NCBI RefSeq assembly: GCF_003315205.1
Contig: NZ_QNRR01000002.1
Coordinates: 30,783 to 94,782, forward strand
Length of the DNA stretch: 64,000 bases
Direction: 5' to 3'
DNA from: Roseimicrobium gellanilyticum
GTDB lineage: Bacteria; Verrucomicrobiota; Verrucomicrobiia; Verrucomicrobiales; Verrucomicrobiaceae
The notes under the pieces are model-generated. The model was not told the DNA's origin and did no database searches. It saw only the letters and a list, made by a program, of their open reading frames with translations. Below, in pieces: positions 7,800 through 16,538 of the stretch (within the stretch, counting starts at the first letter, position 1; the number at the start of each line of letters is the position of its first letter). The translations under genes and the position numbers were made by a program.

Positions 7800-9227
7800 C
7801 TACCGCATCTTCTTCACCACGCTCTCCGCTGCCCAGTAGCCGCACATGCCGTGCACGCCGCCGCCGGGTGGGGTGGAGGCGGAGCAGAGGAAGATTCTGC
7901 GGTTCGGCGTGGCGTAGGGATCAAACATGCCCACGGGACGCGTGAAAAGCTGCCGCCAGTCCGTGACGCCGCCGATGACATCCCCGCCGATGTAGTTGGG
8001 ATTGTAGGCCTCCATTTCGGCACAGTTCATGGTGTGATGTGCCATGATGCAATCGCGGAAGCCGGGGGCAAAACGCTCGATTTGCCTCGTGATGATTTCC
8101 AGCCGGTCCTCCGTGGAACCCGCAGGCACATGGCAATACGCCCACGCGACGTGCTTGCCTGCCGGAGCGCGAGTTGCGTCGTGGATGCTCGGCTGCGCGA
8201 CCAGCACGAAGGGCTTATCATTCAGACGCCCCTCCCAGGCATCGCGTTCGCTGGTGACCAGCTCGGCCAGGGTGCCGCCCACGTGCACGGTGCCGGCTTT
8301 GCGGCACTCGGCATTTGCCCAGGGAATCGGCGCATTGAGCGCGTAGTCCACCTTGAAAACGCCGGGTCCATGGCGGAAGCGCTCCAGCTTGCTGCGGTAG
8401 CTTGCAGGCAGGGCATCACCACAGATATGCGAGACGTTTTTCGGGCTCAGGTCAAAGAGGTACGCCTTGGCCGGAGGCAGATCCGCAAGGGACTTCACGG
8501 GTGTATCACATTGTACCTCACCGCCAAGCGAGCGCAGCAGGCCCACCATGGCATCCGTGATTCTTTGAGAGCCGCCTTCCGGAATGGGCCAGCCCACGGC
8601 GTGCCCGCTGAGCTGGAGCACAATGCCAATCGCCGAGGTCAGCGGCAGATGCAGCGCCATGATGGAGTGTGCCGCACATCCGCCGAAGAGGGCTCGGCCT
8701 TCCTCAGTGGAGAAGTACTTCGCGAACCATGTGGCTGGCAGTCCTGCTCCCATGCCAAGCCTTGCCATGAGGTAGGGATGCTTTGGGAAACCTGCGGGCG
8801 CCAGCATATCGCCATACAGCTCATGCGCGTGCTCGACGAGAGTCTTGAAGAAGAGGCGGTACCGTCCGGCATCCTTGCCGAGTGAATCTGCTGTTTCGTC
8901 GAGTGAGCGATGCAGCACCGCTGCGCGTCCACCATCCAATGGATGTGCCAGCGGATGGTCTGGCTGAATCCAACGCAGGCCATGCTTTTCCAGGTCCGGC
9001 CCAAGCTCGCGCAGGTAGGGCGAGCCGAGTCCCATGGGATGCACCGCCGAGCACACGTCGTGGCGGAAACCTGGAAGCGTGAGTTCCTTCGTTCGCGTGC
9101 CGCCGCCCGTGGTGCTGGCCGCTTCGAGCACGAGCACCTTGCTGCCCTTCTGTGCCAGACGGATCGCCGCCGCGAGTCCATTGGGACCGGAGCCGATGAT
9201 GATGGCGTCGTGGGAAGCGGAAGGCAT
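7800..9227 (-). CDS. Phytoene dehydrogenase-like FAD-dependent oxidoreductase
   Basis: 475 residues from the ATG at 9227; a TTG two codons upstream is also possible. The N-terminal dinucleotide-binding fold is plain: DAIIIGSGPNGLAAAIRLAQ, then an acidic residue at the end of the second strand (VLVLEA), then TGGGTRT. The C-terminus carries the second FAD contact region (RIFLCSASTPPGGGVHGMCGYWAA). This is the CrtI/amine-oxidase-like family (COG1233), whose members desaturate or oxidise isoprenoids and other substrates. No carotenoid genes are nearby, so the substrate is open. It is cytoplasmic, has no signal peptide, and stands alone on its strand. Confidence 0.85.
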   Translation of the reverse strand: MPSASHDAIIIGSGPNGLAAAIRLAQKGSKVLVLEAASTTGGGTRTKELTLPGFRHDVCSAVHPMGLGSPYLRELGPDLEKHGLRWIQPDHPLAHPLDGGRAAVLHRSLDETADSLGKDAGRYRLFFKTLVEHAHELYGDMLAPAGFPKHPYLMARLGMGAGLPATWFAKYFSTEEGRALFGGCAAHSIMALHLPLTSAIGIVLQLSGHAVGWPIPEGGSQRITDAMVGLLRSLGGEVQCDTPVKSLADLPPAKAYLFDLSPKNVSHICGDALPASYRSKLERFRHGPGVFKVDYALNAPIPWANAECRKAGTVHVGGTLAELVTSERDAWEGRLNDKPFVLVAQPSIHDATRAPAGKHVAWAYCHVPAGSTEDRLEIITRQIERFAPGFRDCIMAHHTMNCAEMEAYNPNYIGGDVIGGVTDWRQLFTRPVGMFDPYATPNRRIFLCSASTPPGGGVHGMCGYWAAESVVKKMR

Positions 9228-9311
9228 GAGCAAGCAGATGGTGGAAGAAGGCTTCCATCAGCGAAGCGAGGTCCTGTCGCAACCCGGATTCAGGAAGAAG
9301 TGGTCAGCCCT

Positions 9312-9923
9312 TTAGTTGGCTTCCCGAGTGCCCATCACCTTGTTGAACTGTTTGAGAGTGGTGGCGTGCAACCCAATGCCGCATTCCTCGCAGAGTTTCG
9401 CCAGTTTGCGGAAGTCATGACGGTACCAGTGTTTCTCAGGAAGTTCCGGGCTTGTCACCACGCCCGTGCAGGAGAAACAAAGCTCCACCGAGTTGATGAG
9501 TTTGCCTGACGCATCATAAAAGAGGAACAGGTGATGCGGAGAGTAGCACGCCGCTGAGGGCATCTTCTTGTTCTTGCCATAAATGGCCTGGATGAGTGTC
9601 TCAATTTGCGTTGGAGTCAGCTCGGCCTTCTTTACCGACAGTTCCTCCAGCCGGGAGAGGTCCACTTTGTGCCCTCCATTCAGGAAGGAAAAGTCCTCCA
9701 TTTCTACCTTCTCGCCATTTTTGAGCGTTGTTTCCGGCAGCTTGAAGCGGATGGCTTCCACCCGGGCCACCGCGTCGCGGTCAAAGGGAAGCGCTGGTGT
9801 GGAAGCCTTCGCCACCTCGCTCTTCTTCTCCATGATGGGAGTCTTCGGCTCAGATGCTGGACTCTGGAGCGCCACGAACCCAAACACGATCATGAGAGAA
9901 GCGCAGCGAGAAGAGAGGCTCAT
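9312..9923 (-). CDS. Small secreted protein of unknown function
   Basis: 203 residues. Residues 1-23 form a signal peptide (SLMIVFGFVALQSPAS). The mature protein has no family that I recognise. It contains the Cys pairs CFSC (about 148-151) and CEEC (about 172-175), which could bind metal or form disulfides, and a stretch YSPHHLFLFYDASGKLINSVELCFSC that reads like a small beta domain. It lies between the phytoene-dehydrogenase-like gene and the fabF terminator, all on the minus strand, but the terminator separates it from fabF. Confidence 0.7.
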   Translation of the reverse strand: MSLSSRCASLMIVFGFVALQSPASEPKTPIMEKKSEVAKASTPALPFDRDAVARVEAIRFKLPETTLKNGEKVEMEDFSFLNGGHKVDLSRLEELSVKKAELTPTQIETLIQAIYGKNKKMPSAACYSPHHLFLFYDASGKLINSVELCFSCTGVVTSPELPEKHWYRHDFRKLAKLCEECGIGLHATTLKQFNKVMGTREAN

Positions 9924-9948
9924 AAGGTGGATCTACAACACTCCGCGG

Positions 9949-9990
9949 AAAAAGAAAAGAGGCAGGCTCTTTACACAGGAGCACTGCCTC
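9949..9990 (-). terminator. Rho-independent terminator of fabF
   Basis: On the minus strand GAGGCAGTGCTC pairs with GAGCCTGCCTC (one bulge) around a CTGTGTAAA loop and is followed at once by TTTTCTTTTT. It sits about 40 bp after the fabF stop. Confidence 0.85.
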
Positions 9991-10029
9991 TTGAGATATT
10001 CGCCCGGCGATTTTGGCGGGTGAGTCAGA

Positions 10030-11274
10030 CTAGATCTTCGTCACCAGCACCGCCGCGTTGTGTCCACCGAAGCCAAACGAGTTGCTCAGCGCCGCAGTCA
10101 CCTTGGCTTCGCGGGCCACGTTCGGCACGACGTCGAGGTCGACGGCAGGGTCCTGGTTTTCCACGTTGATGGTCGGAGGAATGATCTGATCGCGGATGGC
10201 AAGGATGCTGGCCGCGAGCTCCACCCCGCCGGCAGCGCCGAGGAGGTGGCCGGTCATGGATTTCGTGGCGCTCACGAGGAGGCCATTCGTCGCGTAGTCG
10301 CCGAAGGTCTTCTTGATCGCCTGCGTTTCGCACACATCGCCCACCGGGGTGCTGGTGGCGTGGGCGTTCACGTAGGAGATCTGGTCGGCGTTCAGCTTGG
10401 CATGCTTCAGCGCCATGTTCATGCAGCGGGCTGCGCCGGAGCCATCAGGCAGGGGAGCGCTCAGGTGGTAGGCGTCCGCGCTCAGGCCGTAACCGGCGAG
10501 CTCGCAGTAGATATGCGCGCCGCGCTTCTTCGCGTGCTCATACTCTTCCAGGATCACCACGCCAGCGCCTTCACCCATCACGAAGCCATCGCGGTCCACA
10601 TCGAAGGGGCGGCTGGCCTTTTCCGGGGCGTCGTTGCGCGTGCTCAGCGCCTTCATGTTGCCGAAGCCCGAGAGGCCCATCGGCGAGATGCTCGCCTCCG
10701 CGCCACCGGCCACGATGACATCCGCGTCGCCGAACTTGATGATGCGCCAGGCTTCACCAATGCAGTGGTTCGAGGTCGCACAGGCGGTCACGATGCACAT
10801 GTTTGGCCCGAGGAAGCCGTACTCCATGGAGATCATCCCGCTGGCGATGTTGCTGATCATCATCGGGATCGTGAAAGGGGACACACGGCTGGGGTGCTTC
10901 TTCAGCAGGAGCTCGTGGTTGTCTTCCAGCGTCATGAGGCCGCCGATGCCGGAGCCGACCATCACACCCACGCGGGTGACATCTAGCTTGTCGGGGTCCA
11001 GGCCGCTGTCTGCCACGGACATCTTCGCCGCGCCCATGGCGAGCTGGGTGAAGCGGTCGGCACGACGGGCGTCCTTGAAGTCCTTGAAATACTGCTTGGG
11101 CTCAAAGCCCACCGCTTCGCCACCGAAGTGCGTGCCGTATTCCGTCGTGTCGAAGGCCGTGATGTTCCGGATGCCGCTTTTACCCGCGACGAGGTTCTTC
11201 CAAAATTCATCCTTGTTGTTCCCCACAGGGGTGACAACGCCAATTCCGGTGATGACAACGCGACGGTCGGACAT
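10030..11274 (-). CDS. fabF: Beta-ketoacyl-[acyl-carrier-protein] synthase II
   Basis: 414 residues from the ATG at 11274, where the family N-terminus MSDRRVVITGIGVVTPVG begins; the frame stays open upstream but that part is not conserved. Catalytic residues are visible: Cys165 in VTACATSNH, the first His in NAHATSTPVGD and the second in KSMTGHLLGAAGG. The length matches FabF. It condenses malonyl-ACP with an acyl-ACP in cytoplasmic fatty-acid elongation. There is no acpP or other fab gene next to it, which is unusual because fabF often follows acpP. Transcription ends at the hairpin at 9949-9990. Confidence 0.96.
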   Translation of the reverse strand: MSDRRVVITGIGVVTPVGNNKDEFWKNLVAGKSGIRNITAFDTTEYGTHFGGEAVGFEPKQYFKDFKDARRADRFTQLAMGAAKMSVADSGLDPDKLDVTRVGVMVGSGIGGLMTLEDNHELLLKKHPSRVSPFTIPMMISNIASGMISMEYGFLGPNMCIVTACATSNHCIGEAWRIIKFGDADVIVAGGAEASISPMGLSGFGNMKALSTRNDAPEKASRPFDVDRDGFVMGEGAGVVILEEYEHAKKRGAHIYCELAGYGLSADAYHLSAPLPDGSGAARCMNMALKHAKLNADQISYVNAHATSTPVGDVCETQAIKKTFGDYATNGLLVSATKSMTGHLLGAAGGVELAASILAIRDQIIPPTINVENQDPAVDLDVVPNVAREAKVTAALSNSFGFGGHNAAVLVTKI

Positions 11275-11745
11275 GAGTAAGGTGGTGAGACTGAAGAATA
11301 GGGAGGGCGACAATCCACGAAACGGGGAGGGGGGCAAGGGAAAAGCCACGCCCCTGCAGTCATCCATGGTGCGTGCCCATCTCCATACGGGACGGCCCAC
11401 CGAATCTCGCTGCTCTGGCTTTACGTGGCTGGCGTTTTGCACGTATGGTGCGGCCAAGCTCCGTGTCCCAGCCGAGTCATGAAGTGGGATGAACTCAGCA
11501 CGCCTGCCCCCTCACTCACTCCCGAGCGAACGTCTGCGAACCCGTATTGGGTTGGGTCTACAGTGTCAAGATGGCGCTTTTTGCCCGCAGTGGTTCGCAC
11601 CTGTTTGCCGCTATTGAGTTATAATGTCTCACGTTTGTTGCGTGGTATTTCCGGTTAAAGCGCTCATGACTAGTGTTTTAATGTATTGGTTATCTCGGCA
11701 TGCCAATTGCATGAGTACTCTCAGCTTTCTCATTCTTTACACCGC
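11275..11745. other. Divergent intergenic region between fabF and clpB
   Basis: About 470 bp with no supported gene. It must hold the promoters of fabF (leftward) and clpB (rightward). A TATAAT box lies at 11620-11625, about 120 bp before the clpB ATG, but no well-spaced -35 partner is clear. I see no CIRCE-type inverted repeat. The DNA next to clpB (11600-11745) is more AT-rich than the surrounding genes. Confidence 0.5.
11620..11625 (+). promoter_or_regulatory. Possible -10 box for clpB
   Basis: A perfect TATAAT occurs in GAGTTATAATGTC. The best upstream candidates (TTGCCG at 11605, TTCGCA at 11594) have poor spacing, so this is only a candidate. Confidence 0.25.
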
Positions 11746-14319
11746 ATGAACCCTGACCGTTTTACCCTCAAAATGCAGGAGGCGCTCGCCTCCGGACAAT
11801 CCATCGCGGCCCGCTACGGGCACGCTGAGCTGAAACCTTCCCACGTCCTCCTTGCCCTCTTGGAGCAGACTGAGGGCGTGACCAAACCCCTCCTGGAAAA
11901 GGTGGGCGCCTCACCCGCCAGCATCAAATCCGCCGTCGAGGTCCACCTCGCCAAGCAGCCGAAAGTTTCCGGCGGCAGCGGTCCGCAGCACATGAGCAGC
12001 GACCTCCGCGAGACCATGGCGAACGCGGAGAAGGAGCAGCACGCGCTGAAGGATGACTACCTCAGTGTGGAGCACTACCTCCTCGCCCTTACGAAGACCC
12101 GCACAGACATCGAAGGCGTCTTGAAGCAGGCCGGCATCAAGCATGCGACACTCCTGCAGGCGCTCACCTCGGTGCGTGGCGCCCAGCGCGTGACGGACCA
12201 GGATCCGGAGGGCAAGTACCAGACGCTGGAGAAGTATGGTACGGACCTCACCGCGCGTGCCCGGCAGGGGAAAATCGACCCCGTGATCGGCCGTGATGAG
12301 GAAATCCGCCGCGTGATGCAGGTGCTCAGTCGCCGCAGCAAGAACAATCCCGTGCTCATCGGTGAGCCCGGGGTGGGGAAGACCGCCATCGTGGAAGGCC
12401 TGGCCCGGCGCATCGTGGCCGGTGATGTGCCGGACTCTTTGAAGAACAAGCGCGTCATCAGCATGGACCTCGGCGGGATGCTCGCCGGCGCGAAGTACCG
12501 TGGTGAGTTCGAAGAACGCCTCAAGGCCTTCCTCAAGGAAGTGACTTCCAGCGAGGGGCAGATCATTCTCTTCATTGATGAGCTGCATACCATCGTGGGT
12601 GCGGGCAAGAGCGAGGGCGCGGTGGACGCGAGCAACCTGCTCAAGCCCCAGCTCGCCCGTGGTGAACTGCGCTGCGTAGGCGCCACGACGCTGGATGAAT
12701 ACCGCAAGTACATTGAGAAGGATGCTGCTCTCGAGCGCCGCTTCCAGCCGGTGTACGTGGGTGAACCCAGCGTGGAGGACACCATCGCCATCCTGCGCGG
12801 CCTGAAGGAGCGCTATGAGGTGCATCATGGTGTGAGGATTCAGGATAGCGCCATCGTCGCTGCGGCGACGCTGAGCCATCGTTACATCAGCGACCGCTTC
12901 CTGCCGGACAAGGCCGTGGACCTCGTGGATGAAGCCGCGAGCCGCCTGAAGATTGAGCTCGACTCCATGCCCACGGAGATTGATGTGCTGGAGCGCTCCA
13001 TCATGCAGCATGAGATGGAGCGCCAGGTGCTGAAGAAGGAAACCGACCCCGGCAGCCGCGCGCACCTCGCGCGACTGGAGAAGGAGATCGCGGACCTCAA
13101 GGAAAAGAGCACCGCGCTCAAGGCCCAATGGCAGAAGGAAAAGGAATCCGTGCAGGAGAGCCGCAAGATCAAGGAGGAGGTCGATCGCCTCCGCACCGAG
13201 CAGGAGCAGGCGCAGCGTCGCGGCGACTTCGCCCGCGCGGGTGAGATCCAGTATGGTCTCATTCCAGATCTCGAGAAGAAAATCGCCGATGCCAGCAAGG
13301 CCGAGGCACAGGGTGGCCACACGCTCCTGCGAGAAGAGGTGACGGACGATGACATTGCCAAGGTCGTCGCAAGCTGGACGGGCATTCCCGTTTCACGCCT
13401 CCAGGAGGGTGAGCGGAGCAAGCTCACGCACATGGAGGAGCGTCTGCGTCATCGCGTCATCGGCCAGACCAGCGCCATCAGTGCGGTATCCAATGCTGTG
13501 CGTCGTGCGCGTGCCGGCCTTCAGGACGAGAACCGCCCCATCGGCAGCTTCCTCTTCCTTGGCCCCACCGGCGTGGGCAAGACGGAGCTGAGCAAGGCGC
13601 TCGCCGAGTTCCTCTTCGATGATGAAAATGCCATGACCCGTCTCGACATGAGCGAGTACATGGAGAAGCACAGCGTGGCCCGCCTCATCGGCGCCCCTCC
13701 CGGATACGTGGGTTATGAAGAAGGCGGCCAGCTCACCGAGGCCGTGCGTCGGCGCCCCTACAGCGTGGTCCTTTTCGATGAAGTCGAGAAGGCGCACCCG
13801 GATGTCTTCAACACCCTGCTGCAAGTGCTGGATGACGGCCGTATCACGGATGGCCAGGGGCGGACCGTGGACTTCCGCAACACGGTCCTCATCATGACCA
13901 GCAACATCGGCAGCCAGTTCATCCAGAATGAGGAGAACGCCGAGCAACGCGAGGCTCTCGTGAAGGATGCGCTGAAGCAGTTCTTCCGCCCCGAGTTCCT
14001 GAATCGCGTGGATGAGATCATCATCTTCGATCGACTGCATGCGAAGGACCTCGACCAGATCGTGAAAATCCAGGTGCAGCGCGTGGTGGATCGCCTGAAG
14101 AAGCAGAACATCACCCTGCATCTCGCGGACGATGCCGTGCGCCGTGTGGCGGATGAAGGCTACGACCCCGTCTTCGGCGCGCGTCCTCTGAAGCGCGCCA
14201 TCCAGAAGCTCATCCTCGACCCGCTCTCGCTGGACATGCTGGAAGGCAAGTTCACCGACGGCGCCCATGTCGAAGGACGTGTGAAGGATGGAAAGCTGGA
14301 GTTTGTGACCAAGGTGTAG
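11746..14319 (+). CDS. clpB: ATP-dependent disaggregase ClpB
   Basis: 857 residues from the ATG at 11746 ([20 protein letters not shown]); an in-frame ATG at 11686 adds 20 unconserved residues. Domains in order: Clp N-terminal repeats (1-145), first AAA+ module with Walker A GEPGVGKT and Walker [11 protein letters not shown], the coiled-coil middle domain (about 400-530, rich in Lys, Glu and Arg) that marks ClpB rather than ClpA/C, and a second AAA+ module with GPTGVGKTE and [11 protein letters not shown]. The C-terminal D2 small domain includes the sensor-2 region [11 protein letters not shown]. It works with DnaK to rescue aggregated proteins after heat stress. It is monocistronic here. Confidence 0.97.
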   Translation: MNPDRFTLKMQEALASGQSIAARYGHAELKPSHVLLALLEQTEGVTKPLLEKVGASPASIKSAVEVHLAKQPKVSGGSGPQHMSSDLRETMANAEKEQHALKDDYLSVEHYLLALTKTRTDIEGVLKQAGIKHATLLQALTSVRGAQRVTDQDPEGKYQTLEKYGTDLTARARQGKIDPVIGRDEEIRRVMQVLSRRSKNNPVLIGEPGVGKTAIVEGLARRIVAGDVPDSLKNKRVISMDLGGMLAGAKYRGEFEERLKAFLKEVTSSEGQIILFIDELHTIVGAGKSEGAVDASNLLKPQLARGELRCVGATTLDEYRKYIEKDAALERRFQPVYVGEPSVEDTIAILRGLKERYEVHHGVRIQDSAIVAAATLSHRYISDRFLPDKAVDLVDEAASRLKIELDSMPTEIDVLERSIMQHEMERQVLKKETDPGSRAHLARLEKEIADLKEKSTALKAQWQKEKESVQESRKIKEEVDRLRTEQEQAQRRGDFARAGEIQYGLIPDLEKKIADASKAEAQGGHTLLREEVTDDDIAKVVASWTGIPVSRLQEGERSKLTHMEERLRHRVIGQTSAISAVSNAVRRARAGLQDENRPIGSFLFLGPTGVGKTELSKALAEFLFDDENAMTRLDMSEYMEKHSVARLIGAPPGYVGYEEGGQLTEAVRRRPYSVVLFDEVEKAHPDVFNTLLQVLDDGRITDGQGRTVDFRNTVLIMTSNIGSQFIQNEENAEQREALVKDALKQFFRPEFLNRVDEIIIFDRLHAKDLDQIVKIQVQRVVDRLKKQNITLHLADDAVRRVADEGYDPVFGARPLKRAIQKLILDPLSLDMLEGKFTDGAHVEGRVKDGKLEFVTKV

Positions 14320-14383
14320 ATGGGAACCTGCGTTTAGATAAATAGGGAAGTGGCGCATTGCGTGCCAACTTCATGGACCAGGT

Positions 14384-14627
14384 CGCTTTGCGTCGTGGAG
14401 TGCGGTGGCACAGGCCTCCCTTGAGGCCGCCACACCGCGTTAAACGAAGTGATCTGGCCCAGATGTAACGGAGAACTTCATTGAAATCCAGCAGCAGCTT
14501 CCCCTTGGGGACATGCATCTTGGGGGATTGGACCGTGATCTCGATTCGCGATGCTCATGCCCTCCGTCAAAGCGGTGTCGCGGCCTCAAGGGAGGCCTTT
14601 GCCACACGCACTCCACGACGCAAAGCG
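14384..14627. repeat. Inverted-repeat element with ~47-bp arms
   Basis: The left arm 14384-14430 (starting CGCTTTGCGTCGTGGAGTGC) and right arm 14580-14627 are near-perfect reverse complements, separated by about 150 bp. The arms end in the palindromic core GCCTCCCTTGAGGC. The element fills most of the gap between clpB and the GH26 gene, and no ORF inside looks real. The related start GCGCTTTGCGTC also occurs at 54411. Confidence 0.8.
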
Positions 14628-14771
14628 CTTCTTCCGAATGCCAGATGAACGTGAACAAGAGTCGTTGTTTGACACGGCTCACAGGACTCCATCCCCCAAC
14701 CTGACGCACATGCGCTTTGCGGCTCTCGCTGCCCTTCAGGTAGCAATTTCAGAGGCACACTCGCGATCCTG

Positions 14772-15785
14772 ATGTACAGGACGCGCCTGATGATTTCCCC
14801 CTCCCTTGTCCGTGGTTTCGCGAGTCTTGCCTGTGCAGCGGCGATTGTCGCCTTCACCCCCAAATCTCAAGCAGGCGAGCCGTTGCTCGGCGTGTACGGT
14901 GAAAACTCCATGGAACGCGTGCTGGCCTTCGAAAAATGGCTGGGCAGGCCCGTGGATGTCATCCTGTGCACCATCGATTTCCACAAGTGGGAGAACTACC
15001 GCTACTCCGACTGGCTGAGCAACACGGTGTACGGCACCCGGGGCAATCGGCGACTGGTGTATGACGTGCCTATCATCATCAACGGTGCAAGCTACGCTGA
15101 AGCCAAGACGGGCGCGTATGATGAGCACTGGAAGTGCCTCGCGGAGACCATCATTGCCAACAACCCTGGCGACTACGGAATCGTGATCCGGCCCAGCCAT
15201 GAGATGAATGGCGAGTGGTTCGTATGGGGCGTGGGCGGATCACGGCACGCCATGATTCCGGATTTCATCGCATCGTGGCAGCGTTTTCACAGCGTGCTCC
15301 GCGGAGCGCAGGGCGGGTCGAGGTTCCAGTTCAGCTTCTCTGTCTCCGAGGGCGCGAGCGATCCGCGTCCCATGTGGCCTGGGGATGCATATGTGGATCT
15401 CGTAGGGTATGACCTCTACTGGAAGCCGAAGAGCATGGGCGGTGAAGGTTGGGAAACGGACGATCCCCGCGAGGCGTGGAAACTGCGCGCGACCAACGGC
15501 TACAATGAATGGTGCGTGAGCGGAATGCTGGCCTTTGCCAAAGCGAAGGGGAAACCCTTTCAGATCGATGAATGGGGCGTGTGGGGGCCGAATGCAGGGC
15601 CATTCGTCGAGGGCATGGCTGCTTTTCTCAAGGAACATGACGTTCGCTCACACACTTACTGGAACTCCGACCTGGCCTATCCGGGTGAGATTCACACGCG
15701 GGATGCGGAGTGGCCTGCGACCACGGCCGCTTTCAAGGCAGCCTTTGGCAAAGCCTCCGGGGTAAAGCAGGAAGCCGCGAAGTGA
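14772..15785 (+). CDS. Secreted glycoside hydrolase family 26-like (beta-mannanase-like) enzyme
   Basis: 337 residues; an internal ATG at 14790 is an alternative start. A signal peptide covers about 1-35 (SLACAAAIVAFTPKSQA). The core fits a GH26 TIM barrel. The acid/base Glu is in VIRPSHEMNGEWFVWG (HEMN-x-W motif) and the nucleophile Glu is in PFQIDEWGVWG, the expected strand-4 and strand-7 pair of clan GH-A. GH26 enzymes cleave beta-mannan or related polysaccharides, here in the periplasm or outside the cell. No other carbohydrate-active genes are adjacent. The exact substrate is not determined. Confidence 0.85.
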   Translation: MYRTRLMISPSLVRGFASLACAAAIVAFTPKSQAGEPLLGVYGENSMERVLAFEKWLGRPVDVILCTIDFHKWENYRYSDWLSNTVYGTRGNRRLVYDVPIIINGASYAEAKTGAYDEHWKCLAETIIANNPGDYGIVIRPSHEMNGEWFVWGVGGSRHAMIPDFIASWQRFHSVLRGAQGGSRFQFSFSVSEGASDPRPMWPGDAYVDLVGYDLYWKPKSMGGEGWETDDPREAWKLRATNGYNEWCVSGMLAFAKAKGKPFQIDEWGVWGPNAGPFVEGMAAFLKEHDVRSHTYWNSDLAYPGEIHTRDAEWPATTAAFKAAFGKASGVKQEAAK

Positions 15786-15903
15786 GGGCCTGCGCGGAGG
15801 CTTGCACTTTCCTCCTGTCTGACCACAAAGGCGCTTGCGTTCCCCGCATGTCCCACCTGTAATTAAATCCCGTCAGCACGAATTTCCGCTCCCCCGAAAT
15901 TGC

Positions 15904-16323
15904 ATGGCCCGTCGCGCAAAATCCCAGTTCACTCCCCTTCATCTCATCGCCGTTCTTGCGGGTTTTGGCCTCATTGCCTTCATCGGGTTCAAGGTGTTGC
16001 AGGGTACCGGCGCCAGCACCGGCTTTGCGGATGCCACGGACCTGGACATTCGTGAGTACATGGAAAATTCCAATGCCCTCTCCAACAATACCTACCGCAT
16101 TGAGGGCACCATCGCGGACCGTCTTGATAACAACTGGCCCTCCAGTCGTGGCAGGCTCTTCGAAGTCATGGTGGATGATGGCCCGGAGCGTGGCTCCGTG
16201 GGCGTGGTGGTGCCTGCGAAGTTCAATGGCACCAACATCCAGCGCGGTCAGCGCTTCAAGTTCAAGGTCACCGTCCAGTCCGGCACCGGCATGCTGGAAG
16301 TGATGGACCTGACGAAGGCGTAG
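15904..16323 (+). CDS. Small membrane-anchored protein with OB-like domain, unknown function
   Basis: 139 residues from the ATG at 15904 (MARRAKSQF); an in-frame start at 15835 adds a poorly conserved-looking leader. One transmembrane segment spans about 12-31 (LHLIAVLAGFGLIAFIGFKVL) with basic residues before it, so the C-terminus should be periplasmic. The soluble part (NTYRIEGTIADRL ... GVVVPAKF ... KFKVTVQSGTGMLEVMDL) reads like a small five-stranded OB-type barrel. I recognise no named family. It stands 120 bp after the GH26 gene and 215 bp before a large secreted protein on the same strand. Confidence 0.7.
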   Translation: MARRAKSQFTPLHLIAVLAGFGLIAFIGFKVLQGTGASTGFADATDLDIREYMENSNALSNNTYRIEGTIADRLDNNWPSSRGRLFEVMVDDGPERGSVGVVVPAKFNGTNIQRGQRFKFKVTVQSGTGMLEVMDLTKA

Positions 16324-16538
16324 GCTTTTCGTCGAAAGAGAGGGGAGAGTGCGTGGCCTTGGCAAAGGAAGGGAAAAGGGTGCTGCTGGTGCTGCTGTGA
16401 CTTCGGAGGCATGGAGTCCATCATGGTCCGGGTGGGACGGAGATTTGCCACGCCCGCTCTCTGCCATGTCACGGGCTATTTTCGCCGTGTCTCATCCCTT
16501 TCTTGTCAATTAAGGGGCAGCGACTATGCTTTTTTCTA

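Noticed and set aside
11275..11457. Extended start of fabF
   Set aside because: The conserved FabF N-terminus begins at 11274; upstream codons look like non-coding DNA.
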